Shown piece after piece: positions 33,692 to 45,085 of a DNA stretch of 64,000 nucleotides; the first letter of the stretch is position 1, and every line of letters starts with the position of its first letter. The notes under the pieces are model-generated. The model was not told the origin of the DNA. It worked only from the letters and a program-made list of their open reading frames with translations, and did not search any database. The DNA comes from Skeletonema tropicum (taxonomy: Eukaryota > Bacillariophyta > Thalassiosirophyceae > Thalassiosirales > Thalassiosiraceae): contig CM074129.1 of the NCBI GenBank assembly GCA_037178625.1, positions 1,116,001 through 1,180,000 of the forward strand, given 5' to 3'. The translations under genes were made by a program, and so were the position numbers.

Positions 33692-34674
33692 TTATGCAGA
33701 TGCATTTGTCTTCATTATCATCTTTTGAGACTCCGTGGATGACTTCCTTATTTTCCACTTTGGATTTGTCGGGATCATAATAATAACTTAAAATTTACTA
33801 AATCCACTTATCTACAAACGCCACAAAAGCGTCAATTTCCTCCTGCGACCATTGGCTAAAGCACCCAAAGCCCATACTGTGTCCTCCACGACCATATAAG
33901 GATTCATCACGAGCATAGTACGCACTTGCTTGAGGTGGTACCCCTATAGCATTGAGATTGCGGTACGGTTTCTTGCCCGCGACTTGATCGATGTCTCTCT
34001 TTCGAGGGTTGGGATTCTGAGGCTCCTTGGCTTCTGACTTGTCACCTGTAGAATTGAATCTAGAAGATGAAGCACCGTCACCACTGTCAGCAGTAGCAGC
34101 AGCAGCAGCATCGGCATCAGATGCATTACTTGAAGGGAAGGGGTCAAACGTAGGCTTATCCCAGACTAGCGGTATCATCCGCTCTTTCCTCTTCTTTTCC
34201 TCCGTTATCTTTTTTGATAATGCAATGAGTTCTTGCTCAACCTTACTGTCTTCGGATCAGTTCTTCTTCAGGGATAGGTTTTGGTGCCGACTTTGCTGGC
34301 ACTGGATAAGAGTACTTGCTTTTATAAGGAGGTGATCCAGGGGCTGAGTCTTCCTCCTTGTCGGACAAGTCCTCCTCATCAGCCAGGCTACTGCTCCCAA
34401 CCGCATCTGCTTCGAGCTCCTCATCTAATAACTCAGACGACGAAGCACCCGCAGATGCCCAGGTCGGAAACAAAGGCCCCTTCTCAACAGCATCCTTCAT
34501 CTTCCTGCATCTCTGCTTCCATCGCTTCTCTTCCAAAGCCTCTCGACGACGCTTTTTCGCCGCCTCTCTTCGATCCATCTTTTCGAGGCTTTCACGGACG
34601 CGGTCGAAGAGTTCGTCCATGGGTAGCTTGGGGAGGGGCATGGTGAACGATGATTTTGGAGGCGATGAATCCAT
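33692..34674 (-). pseudogene. MDSSPPK family copy 1, frameshifted and 3'-disrupted
   Basis: This is a copy of the family intact at 36815-37771. An extra base in ACTGTCTTCGG near 34245 (other copies ACGTCTTCGG) shifts the frame after EEELIRR. A second change plus inserted A/T-rich bases near 33775-33810 removes the normal C-terminus, so the frame stops after FVAFVDKWI. The N-terminal coiled basic helix and acidic Ser-rich middle are preserved. Confidence 0.75.
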
Positions 34675-35085
34675 TTTTGTCGTATCTATTACTCCTATTT
34701 TTTTAATTTATGCAACAGCAACAGGCAACAGAACGTTTTTTTATGTAGTGGCCTGAGATGGTAGCAGGCAGGGTTGGTCGTGAAAGGCTTAACTCGTAGG
34801 CCTTACATTAAAAGTCCAAATACGGGTGGAATAATTTTTTACCCCTGAATTAGTAGTCAGCTGAACTTCAACTTAAAGAATACTTGTCAACTACAACGTA
34901 CACACACTTCTTATCTATGTAACTCAAGTACGCTCCCCAAGATGTTTTATGGGCGCCAGCTAGCATGATAACAGAGAAAGGTGTAAAATGATGACACTTT
35001 GTGAGCGTGCCCTATCTACGAGTTCGCTGCTTCTTGCATCTGACAAAAAGATTGTGTTCGCACAGTAGTGGCATTGCAAACAAAT

Positions 35086-35087
<2 letters not shown>

Positions 35088-35161
<74 letters not shown>
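35088..35161. repeat. CT dinucleotide microsatellite, about 36 units
   Basis: A pure CT tract is directly visible. The equivalent position in the duplicate flanks (for example 38303-38318) holds only a few CT units, so this is a recent local expansion. Confidence 0.95.
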
Positions 35162-35164
<3 letters not shown>

Positions 35165-35319
35165 AGTCCATCACAAAGCCCTGGGATCAAACTCAACGAG
35201 TTTTACGTCGCCTATGACCACGTCGTCCTTGTCCTCGGAGCCCATGGAGTCATACTCATACTCCTCTTCCTCTCTTCATCCTCAAAACGACAACGACGAC
35301 GACGACGTCCAAGGCCAAC

Positions 35320-35667
35320 TTGATTACAGACATGCCTCTCACGACGCTCAAGGCTGCAAAGAAGCCTATCAATGTCATTTTGATTCGCAATTGGGCTGTG
35401 AGGAAATCAGGCGAGCCAGATATTCTCCCAACTCTGTCTCTCCACTTCCAGATGGAATTGGAGCTTTTTCCAGGCGTTGCTCGAACAGTGGACAAGGATA
35501 AGCGGCTGCCTCTGCATTTCGCAGCAGGCTCTTCTGCTGCCTCATACGAGGTAATAATGGACGTCTTCAAAGTGTACAAGCAAGCTGCATCAATTTGTGA
35601 TTCTACGACTGGTCTCTTCATTTTTTCAACTCGCCGAACGCAACAACAACGTGGAGGCGGCAAATAG
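35320..35667 (+). pseudogene. Ankyrin-like remnant
   Basis: The frame encodes VDKDKRLPLHFAAGSSAASYEVI and MDVFKVYKQAASICDSTTGL, which resembles one or two ankyrin repeats (xxGxxPLHxAA...). The frame lacks a proper start and ends soon after. It is likely a fragment of a host gene carried in the duplication. Confidence 0.4.
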
Positions 35668-36100
35668 TCCACGTTTGGCCAACCCAATCTAGTGTCTAGT
35701 TGTATCAATATCCATGATATATATGTAACAGAAATTTTTAAGTACGTCTGGTGGGCCCTCAAGAGGCGACATTATCTACACTAAGTGATGACGAACATGT
35801 GCTGCAGTAGCTATTATTTCCCAGATCGCACCCCAATATCAATATCCATGATAGGATGAGGAAGCGAAGCTCGAGTGCTTGAGACGAACAATGCACTTGT
35901 GCTGCATTAGAGATATTTATTGATGGCTTGTCCAAACATATTCTACAACTGTACTGAGACTAAGATTCTCTGGGCATAATTTCATACCTTCAATCTCTTC
36001 TATTCTTCGCCCCAGAGCACACCCTCCTGTCTTCCGTTTCTGCAGAAATCTTTTGTGTCACAAACCCCTGGATTACCTCCTCTTGTGCGACTGAACAGTT

Positions 36101-36814
36101 CGGTTGGCCGGTGATTACCAGCCATGCAAGTGAGAGAGTCACTCTCCTTCACCTCCGCTTAACCTCAAGCTGCCAAGATGTACCTCGACTCCCTCCAAAG
36201 CTCAGCCCCACACGGCATTCTCCCTCTCGCAAACTCGTCGTGGTCCTATTCATCCAAACCAGCCCAACAGAAATTCTACGGCCACTCCTACACAGCACCC
36301 ACCCCAAAATCTACTTCCTCCAACAATGCACCAAGGCGTTCGCTATCCACCTCTGCCAACCAAATCGTACCAAGCAGGCCCCACAGTTGTCTTTGGGGCC
36401 AACCCGAGCCCCTCCAGGTTGAAGTATAAAATTATCTATTTATCTATCTATAAATCGTACTTATTACGTTCAATCTCGCTCCTGCCTCGCTCGTCCGTAT
36501 CTTCAATAGGCCATTTTTACCAACTCTCAGTGTAGCCTAAACAAAAGCCTCCTCTTCAATTCATAATTTCAGCTCTCACTTTAGCCTCCATACTTCAAAT
36601 TGTGTATGTGCGACAGCAGACAGCAGCAAGCTTCGGCTCTAAACTCCAGTGGAGACGGACTCCCAAATTCGAAAATTATCTGAGAAGAGGTATGTAGGAG
36701 CGAGGAGGAGGAGGAGGAGGAGAACCACCGCAGCAAAATTTTCCAAGATAGATTATTTTAGTCACTACTCTTACTACTTGAAAGTTGTTAGATAAGGTAC
36801 TTTTATTCTACTAA
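36101..36814. other. Spacer between units A and B, with dispersed repeat
   Basis: No gene was recognised. A short plus-strand frame (36178-36429) has no family resemblance. 36601-36738 is a copy of the dispersed TGTGCGGCAGC/GGAGG repeat. Confidence 0.35.
36601..36738 (+). repeat. Dispersed repeat, third copy
   Basis: It contains CAGCAGCAAGCTTCGGCTCT followed by AACTCCAGTGGAGACGGACT and a short GGA tract, as in the 29670 copy. Confidence 0.7.
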
Positions 36815-37771
36815 TTACGCAGCTGCATTTGTCTTCATCATCATCTTCTTCAACTCCGTGGATGACTTCCTTATTTTCCACTTTGGATTTGTCGGGATCA
36901 ACTTATCTATAAACGCCACAAAAGCGTCAATTTCCTCCTGCGACCATTGGCTAAAGCACCCAAAGCCCATACTGTGTCCTCCACCACGACCATATAAGGA
37001 TTCATCACGAGCATAGTACGCACTTGCTTGAGGTGGTATCCCTATAGCGTTGAGTTTACGATGCGGTTTCGTGCCCTCGACTTGATCGATGTCTCTCTTT
37101 CGAGGGTTGGGATTCTGAGGCTCCTTGGCTTCTGACTTGTCACCTGTAGAATTGGATCTAGAAGTTGAAGCACCGTCACCACTGCAAGCAGCAGCAGCAG
37201 CAGCAGCAGCAGCATCAGATGCATTACTTGAAGGGAAGGGGTTAAACGTAGGCTTATCCCAGACTAGCGGTATCATCCGCTTTTTTCTCTTCTTTTCCTC
37301 CGTTATCTTTTTTGATAATGCCATGAGTTCTTGCTCAACCTTACGTCTTCGGATCAGTTCTTCTTCAGGGATAGGTTTTGGTGCCGTCTTTACTGGTGCT
37401 GGATAAGAGTACTTGCTTTTATAAGGAGGTGATCCAGAGGCTGAGTCTTCCTCCTTGTCGGACAGGGCCTCCTCATCAGCCAGGCTACTGCTCCAACCCG
37501 CATCTGCTTCGAGCTCCTCATCTAATAACTCAGACGACGAAGCACCCGCAGATGCCCAGGTCGGAAACAAAGGCCCCTTCTCAACAGCATCCTTCATCTT
37601 CCTGCATCTCTGCTTCCATCGCTTCTCTTCCAAAGCCTCGCGACGACGCTTTTTCGCCGCCTCTCTTCGATCCATCTTTTCGAGGCTTTCACGGACGCGG
37701 TCGAAGAGTTCGTCCATGGGTAGCTTGGGGAGGGGCATAGTGAACGTTGATTTTGGTGGTGATGAATCCAT
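36815..37771 (-). CDS. MDSSPPK family protein, copy 2 (intact)
   Basis: The product is about 318 residues if translation starts at 37771 (MDSSPPK), which all copies share; an upstream ATG at 37807 is not conserved in position or sequence in every copy. Order: a Pro-rich N-terminus, a basic helix (LFDRVRESLEKMDRREAAKK and RRREALEEKRWKQRCRK), an acidic Ser-rich segment (LADEEALSDKEEDS), PKPIPEEELIRR, a KKITEEKKRKKR basic stretch, a poly-Ala run encoded by GCA repeats, and a conserved C-terminus (GFGCFSQWSQEEIDAFVAF...PTNPKW) that faintly recalls the start of a Myb/SANT-like domain. It is probably nuclear. I do not recognise the family. It lies in a repeat-driven array of six copies. Confidence 0.6.
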   Translation of the reverse strand: MDSSPPKSTFTMPLPKLPMDELFDRVRESLEKMDRREAAKKRRREALEEKRWKQRCRKMKDAVEKGPLFPTWASAGASSSELLDEELEADAGWSSSLADEEALSDKEEDSASGSPPYKSKYSYPAPVKTAPKPIPEEELIRRRKVEQELMALSKKITEEKKRKKRMIPLVWDKPTFNPFPSSNASDAAAAAAAAACSGDGASTSRSNSTGDKSEAKEPQNPNPRKRDIDQVEGTKPHRKLNAIGIPPQASAYYARDESLYGRGGGHSMGFGCFSQWSQEEIDAFVAFIDKLIPTNPKWKIRKSSTELKKMMMKTNAAA

Positions 37772-38970
37772 TTTTGTCGTGTTTATCATGATTTTATGAA
37801 ACATCAACGGAGCCTTCCAGTATCTTTAGCGTGAAGTGTGTTTGTCGCCGCCAGGCAGGATTGGTAGTGTAGTGAAAGGCTGAACTCGTATGCTTAGTGG
37901 AAGGCTTAAATCTTCGGTGAATTTATTAACCTTACCTTGAATATCAGGCGTCAGCTGAACTTCAACGTGAACATTATAAATCATCTACAACATGCATAAT
38001 GCACACACTTCTTACATCTCAAATACTTCAGGATGTACGCTCTCCCAAGATGTTAAAATGATGACCTTGAAGAGCTTGCCCGACGAGTTCCCTGCTTAAA
38101 GTATTGCATCTGACATAAAAAGACTGCGTTCGCAAAGTATCTCTCTAGTGGCATTGCAATTATCTCTCTTCTTCAGCAGATCCCCATTCAACATCATTGC
38201 GTCCCACAATACCATGATGCAAGTAACATATGAACTGATGAATTCAACTTGTTTTAGAGGGCTACTCATGTGGCCAGTGTATCTGCATCCTCCTCTGATC
38301 CTCTCTCTCTCTCTCAGAAGTCCATCACAAAGTCTTGGGATCCTAAACTCAGCGAGTTCTTCACGCCGCTTCTATGACCACGTCTTCCTTGTCCTCAGAG
38401 TCCATGGAGTCATACTCATCTCCTCTTCCTCTCCTCATCCTCATGACGACGATGACGACCAAGACCAACTTGGTGACAGACACTCCTCTCACGACTCGAC
38501 ATCTCACGACGCCCAAGGCTGCAAACAAGCCTATTCAATTCAAGACACAACTAAGACAAGCTCCTGTGGTTACCGGTGCACTGGTCAGTTGACCAGCTGT
38601 TTCTCCTCACGATACGTTGCCCCTGTTACGCGCAACACGGCGCTGTGAGCTACGAGGACAACGGGTTGGTGCCGGAGTACGGTGAGGAAGAAGGGTTGAG
38701 CTGAATTCGCCACGGCCGCGGGCGGCACCGACAAGAATGGAATTGTCACTCTCAACACCCTTGAACATAATGGCATTGTCCTACAGAGATATTTGTTTCT
38801 TTCTGAAGAGGATGGACTTACATTACAGCAGTGAGCTCTATTATAATCCATGATTTCCACATATAATGATGTTGATTTGTCGATTGCAGTGCAAGCATGC
38901 CTGGCCTTCTTCCATCGTGGTAATGCACTTCAATATCAAACTTAGCAATAAGGTACGTTTATTCTACTAA
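37772..38970. other. Duplicated upstream flank, unit B
   Basis: It matches the flanks at 43756-45060 and 51206-51911. Plus-strand frames (for example MTTSSLSSESMESYS..., from about 38374) recur among copies but with shifting frames, so they look like decayed host coding sequence. Relative to unit D, a segment of about 100 bp (equivalent to about 44835-44937) is missing near 38820. Confidence 0.5.
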
Positions 38971-39900
38971 TTATGCAGCTGCATTTGTCTTCATTATCAT
39001 CTTCTTCAACTCCGTGGATGACTTCCTTATTTTCCACTTTGGATTTGTCGGGATCAACTTATCTATAAACGCCACAAAAGCGTCAATTTCCTCCTGCGAG
39101 CATTGGCTAAAGCACCCAAAGCCCATACTGTGTCCTCCACGACCATATAAGGATTCATCACGAGCATAGTACGCACTTGCTTGAGGTGGTATCCCTATAG
39201 CATTGAGTTTACGGTACGGTTTCGTGCCCTCGACTTGATCGAAGCCTCTCTTTCGAGAGTTGGGATTCTGAGGCTCCTTGGCTTCTGACTTGTCACCTGA
39301 AGAATTGGATCTAGAAGTTGAAGCACCGTCGCCACTGTCAGCAGCATCAGATGCATTACTTGAAGGGAAGGGGTTAAACGTAGGCTTATCCCAGACTAGC
39401 GGTATCATCCGCTCTTTCCTCTTCTTTTCCTCCGTTATCTTTTTTGATAATGCCATGAGTTCTTGCTCAACCTTACGTCTTCGGATCAGTTCTTCTTCAG
39501 GGATAGGTTTTGGTGCCGTCTTTACTGGTGCTGGATAAGAGTACTTGCTTTTATAAGGTGATCCAGGGGCTGAGTCTTCCTCCTTGTCGGACAGGGCCTC
39601 CTCATCAGCCAGGCTACTGCTCCCAACCGCAACTGCTTCGAGCTCCTCATCTAATAACTCAGACGATGAAGAATTCGCAGATGCCCAGGTCGGAAACAAA
39701 GGCCCCTTATCATCGCCATTACTCATCTTCCTGCATCTCTGCTTCCATCGCTTCTCTTCCAAAGCCTCGCGACGACGTTTTTTCGCCGCCTCTCTTCGAT
39801 CCATCTTTTCAAGGCTTTCACGGACGCGGTCGAAGAGTTCGTCCATGGGTAGCTTGGGGAGGGGCATGGTGAACGTTGATTTTGGAGGCGATGAATCCAT
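38971..39900 (-). CDS. MDSSPPK family protein, copy 3 (intact, no poly-Ala run)
   Basis: This copy is about 309 residues from MDSSPPK. It has the same layout as copy 2, but the poly-Ala run is reduced to DAADSG and KMSNGDDKGPLF replaces KMKDAVEKGPLF. The C-terminus SSTELKKMIMKTNAAA is conserved. The open frame despite many substitutions suggests some constraint, or recent origin. Confidence 0.6.
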   Translation of the reverse strand: MDSSPPKSTFTMPLPKLPMDELFDRVRESLEKMDRREAAKKRRREALEEKRWKQRCRKMSNGDDKGPLFPTWASANSSSSELLDEELEAVAVGSSSLADEEALSDKEEDSAPGSPYKSKYSYPAPVKTAPKPIPEEELIRRRKVEQELMALSKKITEEKKRKERMIPLVWDKPTFNPFPSSNASDAADSGDGASTSRSNSSGDKSEAKEPQNPNSRKRGFDQVEGTKPYRKLNAIGIPPQASAYYARDESLYGRGGHSMGFGCFSQCSQEEIDAFVAFIDKLIPTNPKWKIRKSSTELKKMIMKTNAAA

Positions 39901-40115
39901 TTTTGTCGTATTTATTATGTTATTATGAAACATCAACAGAGCCTTCCACTATCTTTAGCGTCAAGTGTGTTATTTATTCGCCGCCAGGCAGGATTGGTAG
40001 TGTGTAGTGAAAGGCTTAACTCGTAGGCTTCAGGAAAGGCTTAACTCACGGGTTAATTTATTTACCCTTACCTTGAATATCAGGCGTCAGCTGAACTCGA
40101 ACTTCTTATAAGCTC

Positions 40116-40682
40116 TATGCTACCGCCGCGCAAAAAAATTGCTCCCTGCAAAAAATTGTTCCAGCGCGCTCTCACGCACAAAAGTAGCTTACAACCATGT
40201 CAGCACACCCCTCCACCATGGCCAATAATACACATTCGACAAAAAAGGCGATTGGGAATGCCAAACTAAACTCTATCCGAATATAATTATTCTTTGGATG
40301 ACCTAATTATATCTCGTCCTCATTGAGCTATCTTCAATTGTTCCTGGGTGATTTTCAACATTTTTACTAGTAAAAATCACTAGGTAAAATCGCCTAAACA
40401 ACCCATCTGACCCATGCTAATTTACCACATCAGGATGAATACAGCAGTTACAATGTTGACCAGTGGCTCTATCGGCAGCCAATAATGTGTGCTATCACAT
40501 AACACCTGGTTATTCTAGTGCACAAGTATACCAAGAAACTTACCAGGCTACGGAGTGGATATGTCGACATGGTTGCTAGGAATTTTGTGCAGACTCGTGA
40601 CCAAAGCACTTGCTAATCACTTTTTTACTAGCGAACTCGGGACCTAAATGCTCCTGGAGCAATTTTTTTGCGCGGTAGTATG
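40116..40682. mobile_element. MITE of the CTACCG family, copy 1 (559 bp)
   Basis: The element spans 40120-40678. It begins CTACCGCCGCGCAAAAAAAT and ends in the near-complement ATTTTTTTGCGCGGTAG, flanked by a 4-bp duplication TATG (40116-40119 and 40679-40682). No coding sequence is present. It interrupts the upstream flank of MDSSPPK copy 3. Confidence 0.8.
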
Positions 40683-40739
40683 AACATTTCGATCTAGAGA
40701 GGGCTTTTTAGCCCAGTAGTAGTATATAAGTAAGTAGTA

Positions 40740-41222
40740 AGTATATATTGCTCACACACTTCTCAAATAATAAGTGTAGCCTCATTGGCTAGCGCTGCTA
40801 CTCTAGCAAGTTCAATTTACTTACCCTTGAATATCAATAGTAGATAAGTAGTATTGCTCACACACTTCTCAAATAATAAGTAGTAGCCTCATTGGCTACT
40901 TGTTCTGTTTGCAAAGAATTCTCACGATCAAACAATGCTCAGCAATGTATGCAATGATGCGATGAGGAAAAACATTCGCTCACAAGTCACAAGTCAAACC
41001 GGCCAATTACCAAGGCATCTATCCCTATCCCAACCGTACACACCCCATCTAAGTACCCCTCTTCTCACGTCAAAAAGTGCTCAGCAACATTGATTAAGGA
41101 GTAGGCCTTGCGTTCGCTCACAATATGGAAGTCACAACTTACTTCAGCCTTAGCCATCCTTTCTAGTCGTGAAGCCGATCAAGCAGAAATAATAGACGAG
41201 CCGCTGTTGCTGATATTCCTTC
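40740..41222 (+). repeat. Duplicated segment upstream of the 249-residue gene
   Basis: This matches 46208-47144 except for the MITE present only in the second copy, and it is the uninterrupted reference for both the MITE (46323-46832) and the hAT element (47145-48649). Confidence 0.75.
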
Positions 41223-41242
41223 CTCCATAATTAGAGGTCATC

Positions 41243-41992
41243 ATGAAGTCGACACGAAGCTATCCATGTGCGGTCAGAGATTCATCCGAGCGGTCTTGCA
41301 AGAGTCGGTGCATCGTAAAGAAGAAGACGGTGATGTTTTCATCAAAAGTTACACTGCGCAGATTTGCCAAAAGTCATAATCTGCAGGCTCAGTCCTCTTG
41401 GATCACAGAGGAGGAATTCTGCGCAATGAAGAAGCGAGCCAAAAACCTATCCATACTCCATCATATCAAGACTCGTCCAGGAAAACCCACGCCTTCTAAG
41501 CGCAGCGGAATTGTCTACAACTGTCATCCCGCCCATTATGAGATCGTTGGAGAGTCGTTACGAGGCATGGAAAATTACACTGATATCTCCAAAGCTCGTA
41601 GGCTTGAGTGGTTTCGATCTAATGCCACCAGTTTAGTAGAAGAGCACCAGAATCATCTACACAAGACAAATAGAAGCAAGCTGGCATGTATGTACAGAGA
41701 AAAAACAGGGGAAGCGATGGTACACTCACGGAAAATCGCTGAGGAGGATTCCAAAGCAGCAGCGGCCATACTGGCAGAAGACTTGAAGGAAGACATCATC
41801 AATGTAGCTCCGCCGCCTCCATCACCAGCATCTCCGTCATCATCAGCTATAATATCCCATTCATCTTCTGCTGTTGTGCCGATCTTCCCTGAGCTGTCAA
41901 GGTTTGTTCCGTCTTGTTCTGCTTCTGCAGTGCATCCACAAGTGGGTATATTTCCTTTCTTGTGTGCTACCACAAACTACCTACGCAAATGA
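41243..41992 (+). CDS. Uncharacterised diatom-type 249-residue protein, copy 1
   Basis: The protein starts at ATG 41243 with a basic N-terminus, then KKKTVMFSSKVTLRRFAKSH, SSWITEEEFCAMKKRAK, an ESLRGMENYTDISKARRLEW segment and a helix CMYREKTGEAMVHSRKIAEE ending with a Pro/Ser-rich tail. The ordered blocks (W-ITEEEF.A.K, RG.E, a Y...T...A...A helix) recall a multicopy diatom protein family of unknown function. No signal peptide is present. It differs from copy 2 (48693) by very few bases, including V to I early on. The last 30 codons reappear alone at 56972. Confidence 0.65.
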   Translation: MKSTRSYPCAVRDSSERSCKSRCIVKKKTVMFSSKVTLRRFAKSHNLQAQSSWITEEEFCAMKKRAKNLSILHHIKTRPGKPTPSKRSGIVYNCHPAHYEIVGESLRGMENYTDISKARRLEWFRSNATSLVEEHQNHLHKTNRSKLACMYREKTGEAMVHSRKIAEEDSKAAAAILAEDLKEDIINVAPPPPSPASPSSSAIISHSSSAVVPIFPELSRFVPSCSASAVHPQVGIFPFLCATTNYLRK

Positions 41993-42049
41993 ATGTGCCA
42001 GTATAATTTTCTAAGTTGTTATTATCAAGACCTGCAATTACTGAAATAA

Positions 42050-42310
42050 GATGACTCGTTCCTCTACTATTCTTTCCCTGTTGTCCGAAGGGCAGCATTT
42101 CGCATAGAGGAACGATCTACTACCGTGAAGCGACGAACAAGAGTGTCATATGAGTGTCATACGGATCTCCTGATGGATAATCTTTTGGGAGATTTCGAAG
42201 ATGAATGTGACGAATTACCTAGCTTTGGAGCAGATTGATCTTGACTTCTCCCAGTTGCTTGATCTTTATGCTAGATAACAATAACGATAAGACACGAAAT
42301 GGAAATGTCG
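42050..42310 (+). pseudogene. Fragment related to the 144-residue gene (copy 1)
   Basis: It reads AAFRIEERSTTVKRRTRVSY and LLMDNLLGDFEDECDE, then breaks in frame before a match to the original's QLLDLYAR end. Compared with 21690-22124 it lacks about 30 bp and carries a frame change; even the 3'-flank sequence ACACGAAATGGAAATGTCGC is shared. It has no start and is non-functional as it stands. Confidence 0.7.
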
Positions 42311-42392
42311 CATGTTGTAATTAAATAGAAGAGAGTAGAACCATAAAACAGCTGAAAAGAAAATTTCAGTAAAAAACAGTATTAGGAAGTCA

Positions 42393-42795
42393 CATCATTA
42401 TCAGATCATCAATCTCTACTTAGCCAATTTCAGAAAATTTATCTTGCCTTCAACCATCTTGGTACAAACACCTCCTGTCCCAGTATTTTCCGATAACGAA
42501 ATACCTCACGCACTTCATAATAAAAAGTACAAAGAGTACCATCTCACGACAGAATGCTCTCATCAGCTTGCACCTCGTTAAAAATTTGACAAGTGCACCT
42601 GAGAGAGTTTTCATCTCTTAACCAGCCAGATGATAAAAGTACCCATGCATCAAGCGTCGAAGAGATTCTTGCAATTTTCATTAAAGAAGAAAGCCTCCGG
42701 AAGCTCAAGCACAGTCTAGTTTACAAGGATCTGGATCTATTGCCAATCTGAAGTACTACTTGAAACTTGGCTATTAGGTACTTTTATTCTACTAA
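42393..42795 (+). repeat. Duplicated segment, unit D
   Basis: This matches 33265-33691 and 49843-50245. Frames are broken relative to the unit A version. Confidence 0.6.
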
Positions 42796-43755
42796 TTATG
42801 CAGCTGCATTTGTCTTCATCATCATCTTCTTCAACTCCGTGGATGACTTCCTTATTTTCCACTTGGGATTTGTCGGGATCAACTTATCTACAACCGCCAC
42901 AAAAGCGTCAATTTCCTCCTGCGAGCATTGGCTAAAGCACCCAAAGCCCATACTGTGTCCTCCACCACGACCATATAAGGATTCATCACGAGCATAGTAC
43001 GCACTTGCTTGAGGTGGTATCCCTATAGCGTTGAGTTTACGGTACGGTTTCTTTCCCGCGACTTGATCGATGTCTCTCTTTCGAGGGTTGGGATTCTGAG
43101 GCTCCTTGGCTTCTGACTTGTCACCTGAAGAATTGAATCTAGAAGATGAAGCACCGTCATCACTGTCAGCAGCAGCAGCAGCAGCAGCAGCATCGGCATC
43201 AGATGCATTACTTGAAGGGAAGGGGTTAAACGTAGGCTTATCCCAGACTAGCGGTATTATCCGCTTTTTTCTCTTCTTTTCCTCCGTTATCTTTTTTGAT
43301 AATGCCATGAGTTCTTGCTCAACCTTACGTCTTCGGATCAGTTCTTCTTCAGGGATAGGTTTTGGTGCCGTCTTTACTGGTGCTGGATAAGAGTACTTGC
43401 TTTTATAAGGAGGTGATCCAGAGGCGGAGTCTTCCTCCTTGTCGGATAAGGCCTCCTCATCAGCCAGGCTACTGCTCCAACCCGCATCTGCTTCGAGCTC
43501 CTCATCTAATAACTCAGACGACGAAGCACCCGCAGATGCCCAGGTCGGAAACAAAGGCCCCTTCTCAACAGCATTACTCATCTTCCTGCATCTCTGCTTC
43601 CATCGCATCTCTTCCAAAGCCTCGCGACGACGCTTTTTCGCCGCCTCTCTTCGATCCATCTTTTCGAGGCTTTCACGGACGCGGTCGAAGAGTTCGTCCA
43701 TGGGTAGCTTGGGGAGGGGCATGGTGAACGTTGATTTTGGTGGTGATGAATCCAT
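42796..43755 (-). CDS. MDSSPPK family protein, copy 4 (intact)
   Basis: The 319-residue product has the same layout as copy 2, with EALEEMRWKQRC, GWSSSLADEEALSDKEEDSA, DADAAAAAAAAD as the Ala run and SSRFNSSGDKSEAKEPQN. It is identical in protein sequence to copy 6 (50246-51205), 7,450 bp away. Function unknown. Confidence 0.6.
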   Translation of the reverse strand: MDSSPPKSTFTMPLPKLPMDELFDRVRESLEKMDRREAAKKRRREALEEMRWKQRCRKMSNAVEKGPLFPTWASAGASSSELLDEELEADAGWSSSLADEEALSDKEEDSASGSPPYKSKYSYPAPVKTAPKPIPEEELIRRRKVEQELMALSKKITEEKKRKKRIIPLVWDKPTFNPFPSSNASDADAAAAAAAADSDDGASSSRFNSSGDKSEAKEPQNPNPRKRDIDQVAGKKPYRKLNAIGIPPQASAYYARDESLYGRGGGHSMGFGCFSQCSQEEIDAFVAVVDKLIPTNPKWKIRKSSTELKKMMMKTNAAA

Positions 43756-45085
43756 TTTTGTTGTATTTATTATGTTATTATGATATCTTTAGCGTCAAGT
43801 TTGTTATACTTATTCGCCGCCAGGCAGGATTGGTAGTGAAAGGCTTAACTCGTAGGCTTTGGAAAGGCTTAAATCTTAGATTAATTTATTTACCCTGAAT
43901 GTCAGTGTCAGCTGAACTTCAACTTCAACAGAATGAGTCAACTATCGTACGATACTTACACACTTCTTATCTAACTCAAATAATACGCTCTCCAAGATGT
44001 TGCCTGTGAGCCAGCTCGGCTCCGCTCTCTCTCTCTAGAGAGCCATCATAATAGAGAAAGGCGTAAAATGATGGCACTTTGTGCTTGCCCGACGAGTTCC
44101 CTGCTTAAAGTATTGCATCTGACATAAAAAGACTGCGTTCGCAAAGTATCTCTCTAGTGGCATTGCAATTATCTCTCTTCTTCAGCAGATCCCCATTCAA
44201 CATCATTGCGTCCCACAATACCATGACGCAAGTAACGTATGAACTGATGAATTCAACTTGTTTTAGAGGGCTACTTTATGTGGCCAGTGTATCAGCAGCG
44301 CAGTGACTCCTACTCTGATTCTCTCTCAGAAGTCCATCACAAAGTCTTGGGATCCTAAACTCAGCGAGTTCTTCACGCCGCTTCTATGACCACGTCTTCC
44401 TTGTCCTCAGAGTCCATGGAGTCATACTCATACTCCTCTTCCTCTTCCTCTCTTCATAACGACGATGACGACCAAGGACAACTTGATTACAGACACGCCT
44501 CTCACGACTCGACATTTCATGACGCCCAAGGCTGCAAACAAGCCTATTCAATTCAAGACACACCGAAGACAAGCTCCTGTGGTTACCGGTGCACTGGTCA
44601 GTTGACCAGCTGTTTCTCCTCACGATACGTTGCCCCTGTTACGTGCAACACGGCGCTGTGAGCTACGAGGACGACGGGTTGGTGCCCGGAGTACGGTGAG
44701 GAAGAAGGGTTGAGCTGAATTCGCCACGGCCGCGGGCGGCACCGTCAAGAATGGAATTGTCACTCTCAACACCCTTGAACATAATGGCGTTGTCCTACAG
44801 AGATATTTGTTTCTTTCTGAAGAGGATGGACTTTGCATTGGAGTCGAACAAACGAACCAACGGTGAAACAGGTCTGAACTATCTCGAGACTGTTATCAAC
44901 GATTTATCTCGCAATGGCAATACGCTTCGTCCAAACATTACAGCAGTGAGCTCTATTATAATCCATGATTTCCACATATAATGATGTTGATTTGTCGATT
45001 GCAGTGCAAGCATGCCTGGCCTTCTTCCATCGTGGTAATGCACTTCAATATCAAACTTAGCAATAAGGTACGTTTATTCTACTAA
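43756..45085. other. Duplicated upstream flank, unit D
   Basis: It is shared with 37772-38970 and, up to about 44460, almost identical to 51206-51910. A plus-strand frame at 44751-44981 (MDFALESNKRTNGETGLNYL...) retains protein-like sequence partly deleted in unit B. No complete gene. Confidence 0.5.

Larger units (their letters stand above)
34675..36100. other. Flank of copy 1 with CT microsatellite and an ankyrin-like remnant
   Basis: It contains sequence shared with the upstream flanks of the other family copies, then diverges. Apart from the microsatellite and the remnant listed separately, no gene was recognised. Confidence 0.4.

Noticed and set aside
34960..35501. Frames encoding Ser-Leu and Arg-Glu runs
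   Set aside because: They are translations of the CT microsatellite.
38374..38648. Recurring MTTSSLSSES frame as a real gene in the duplicate flanks
   Set aside because: The frame is shifted or truncated differently in each copy and ends at unrelated stops, so it is more likely decayed sequence.
34243..39928. Plus-strand 110-130 codon ORFs (MSDKSSSS..., MVPSLLVLDKST...) antisense to the MDSSPPK copies
   Set aside because: They are mirror frames conserved only because the sense strand is duplicated.
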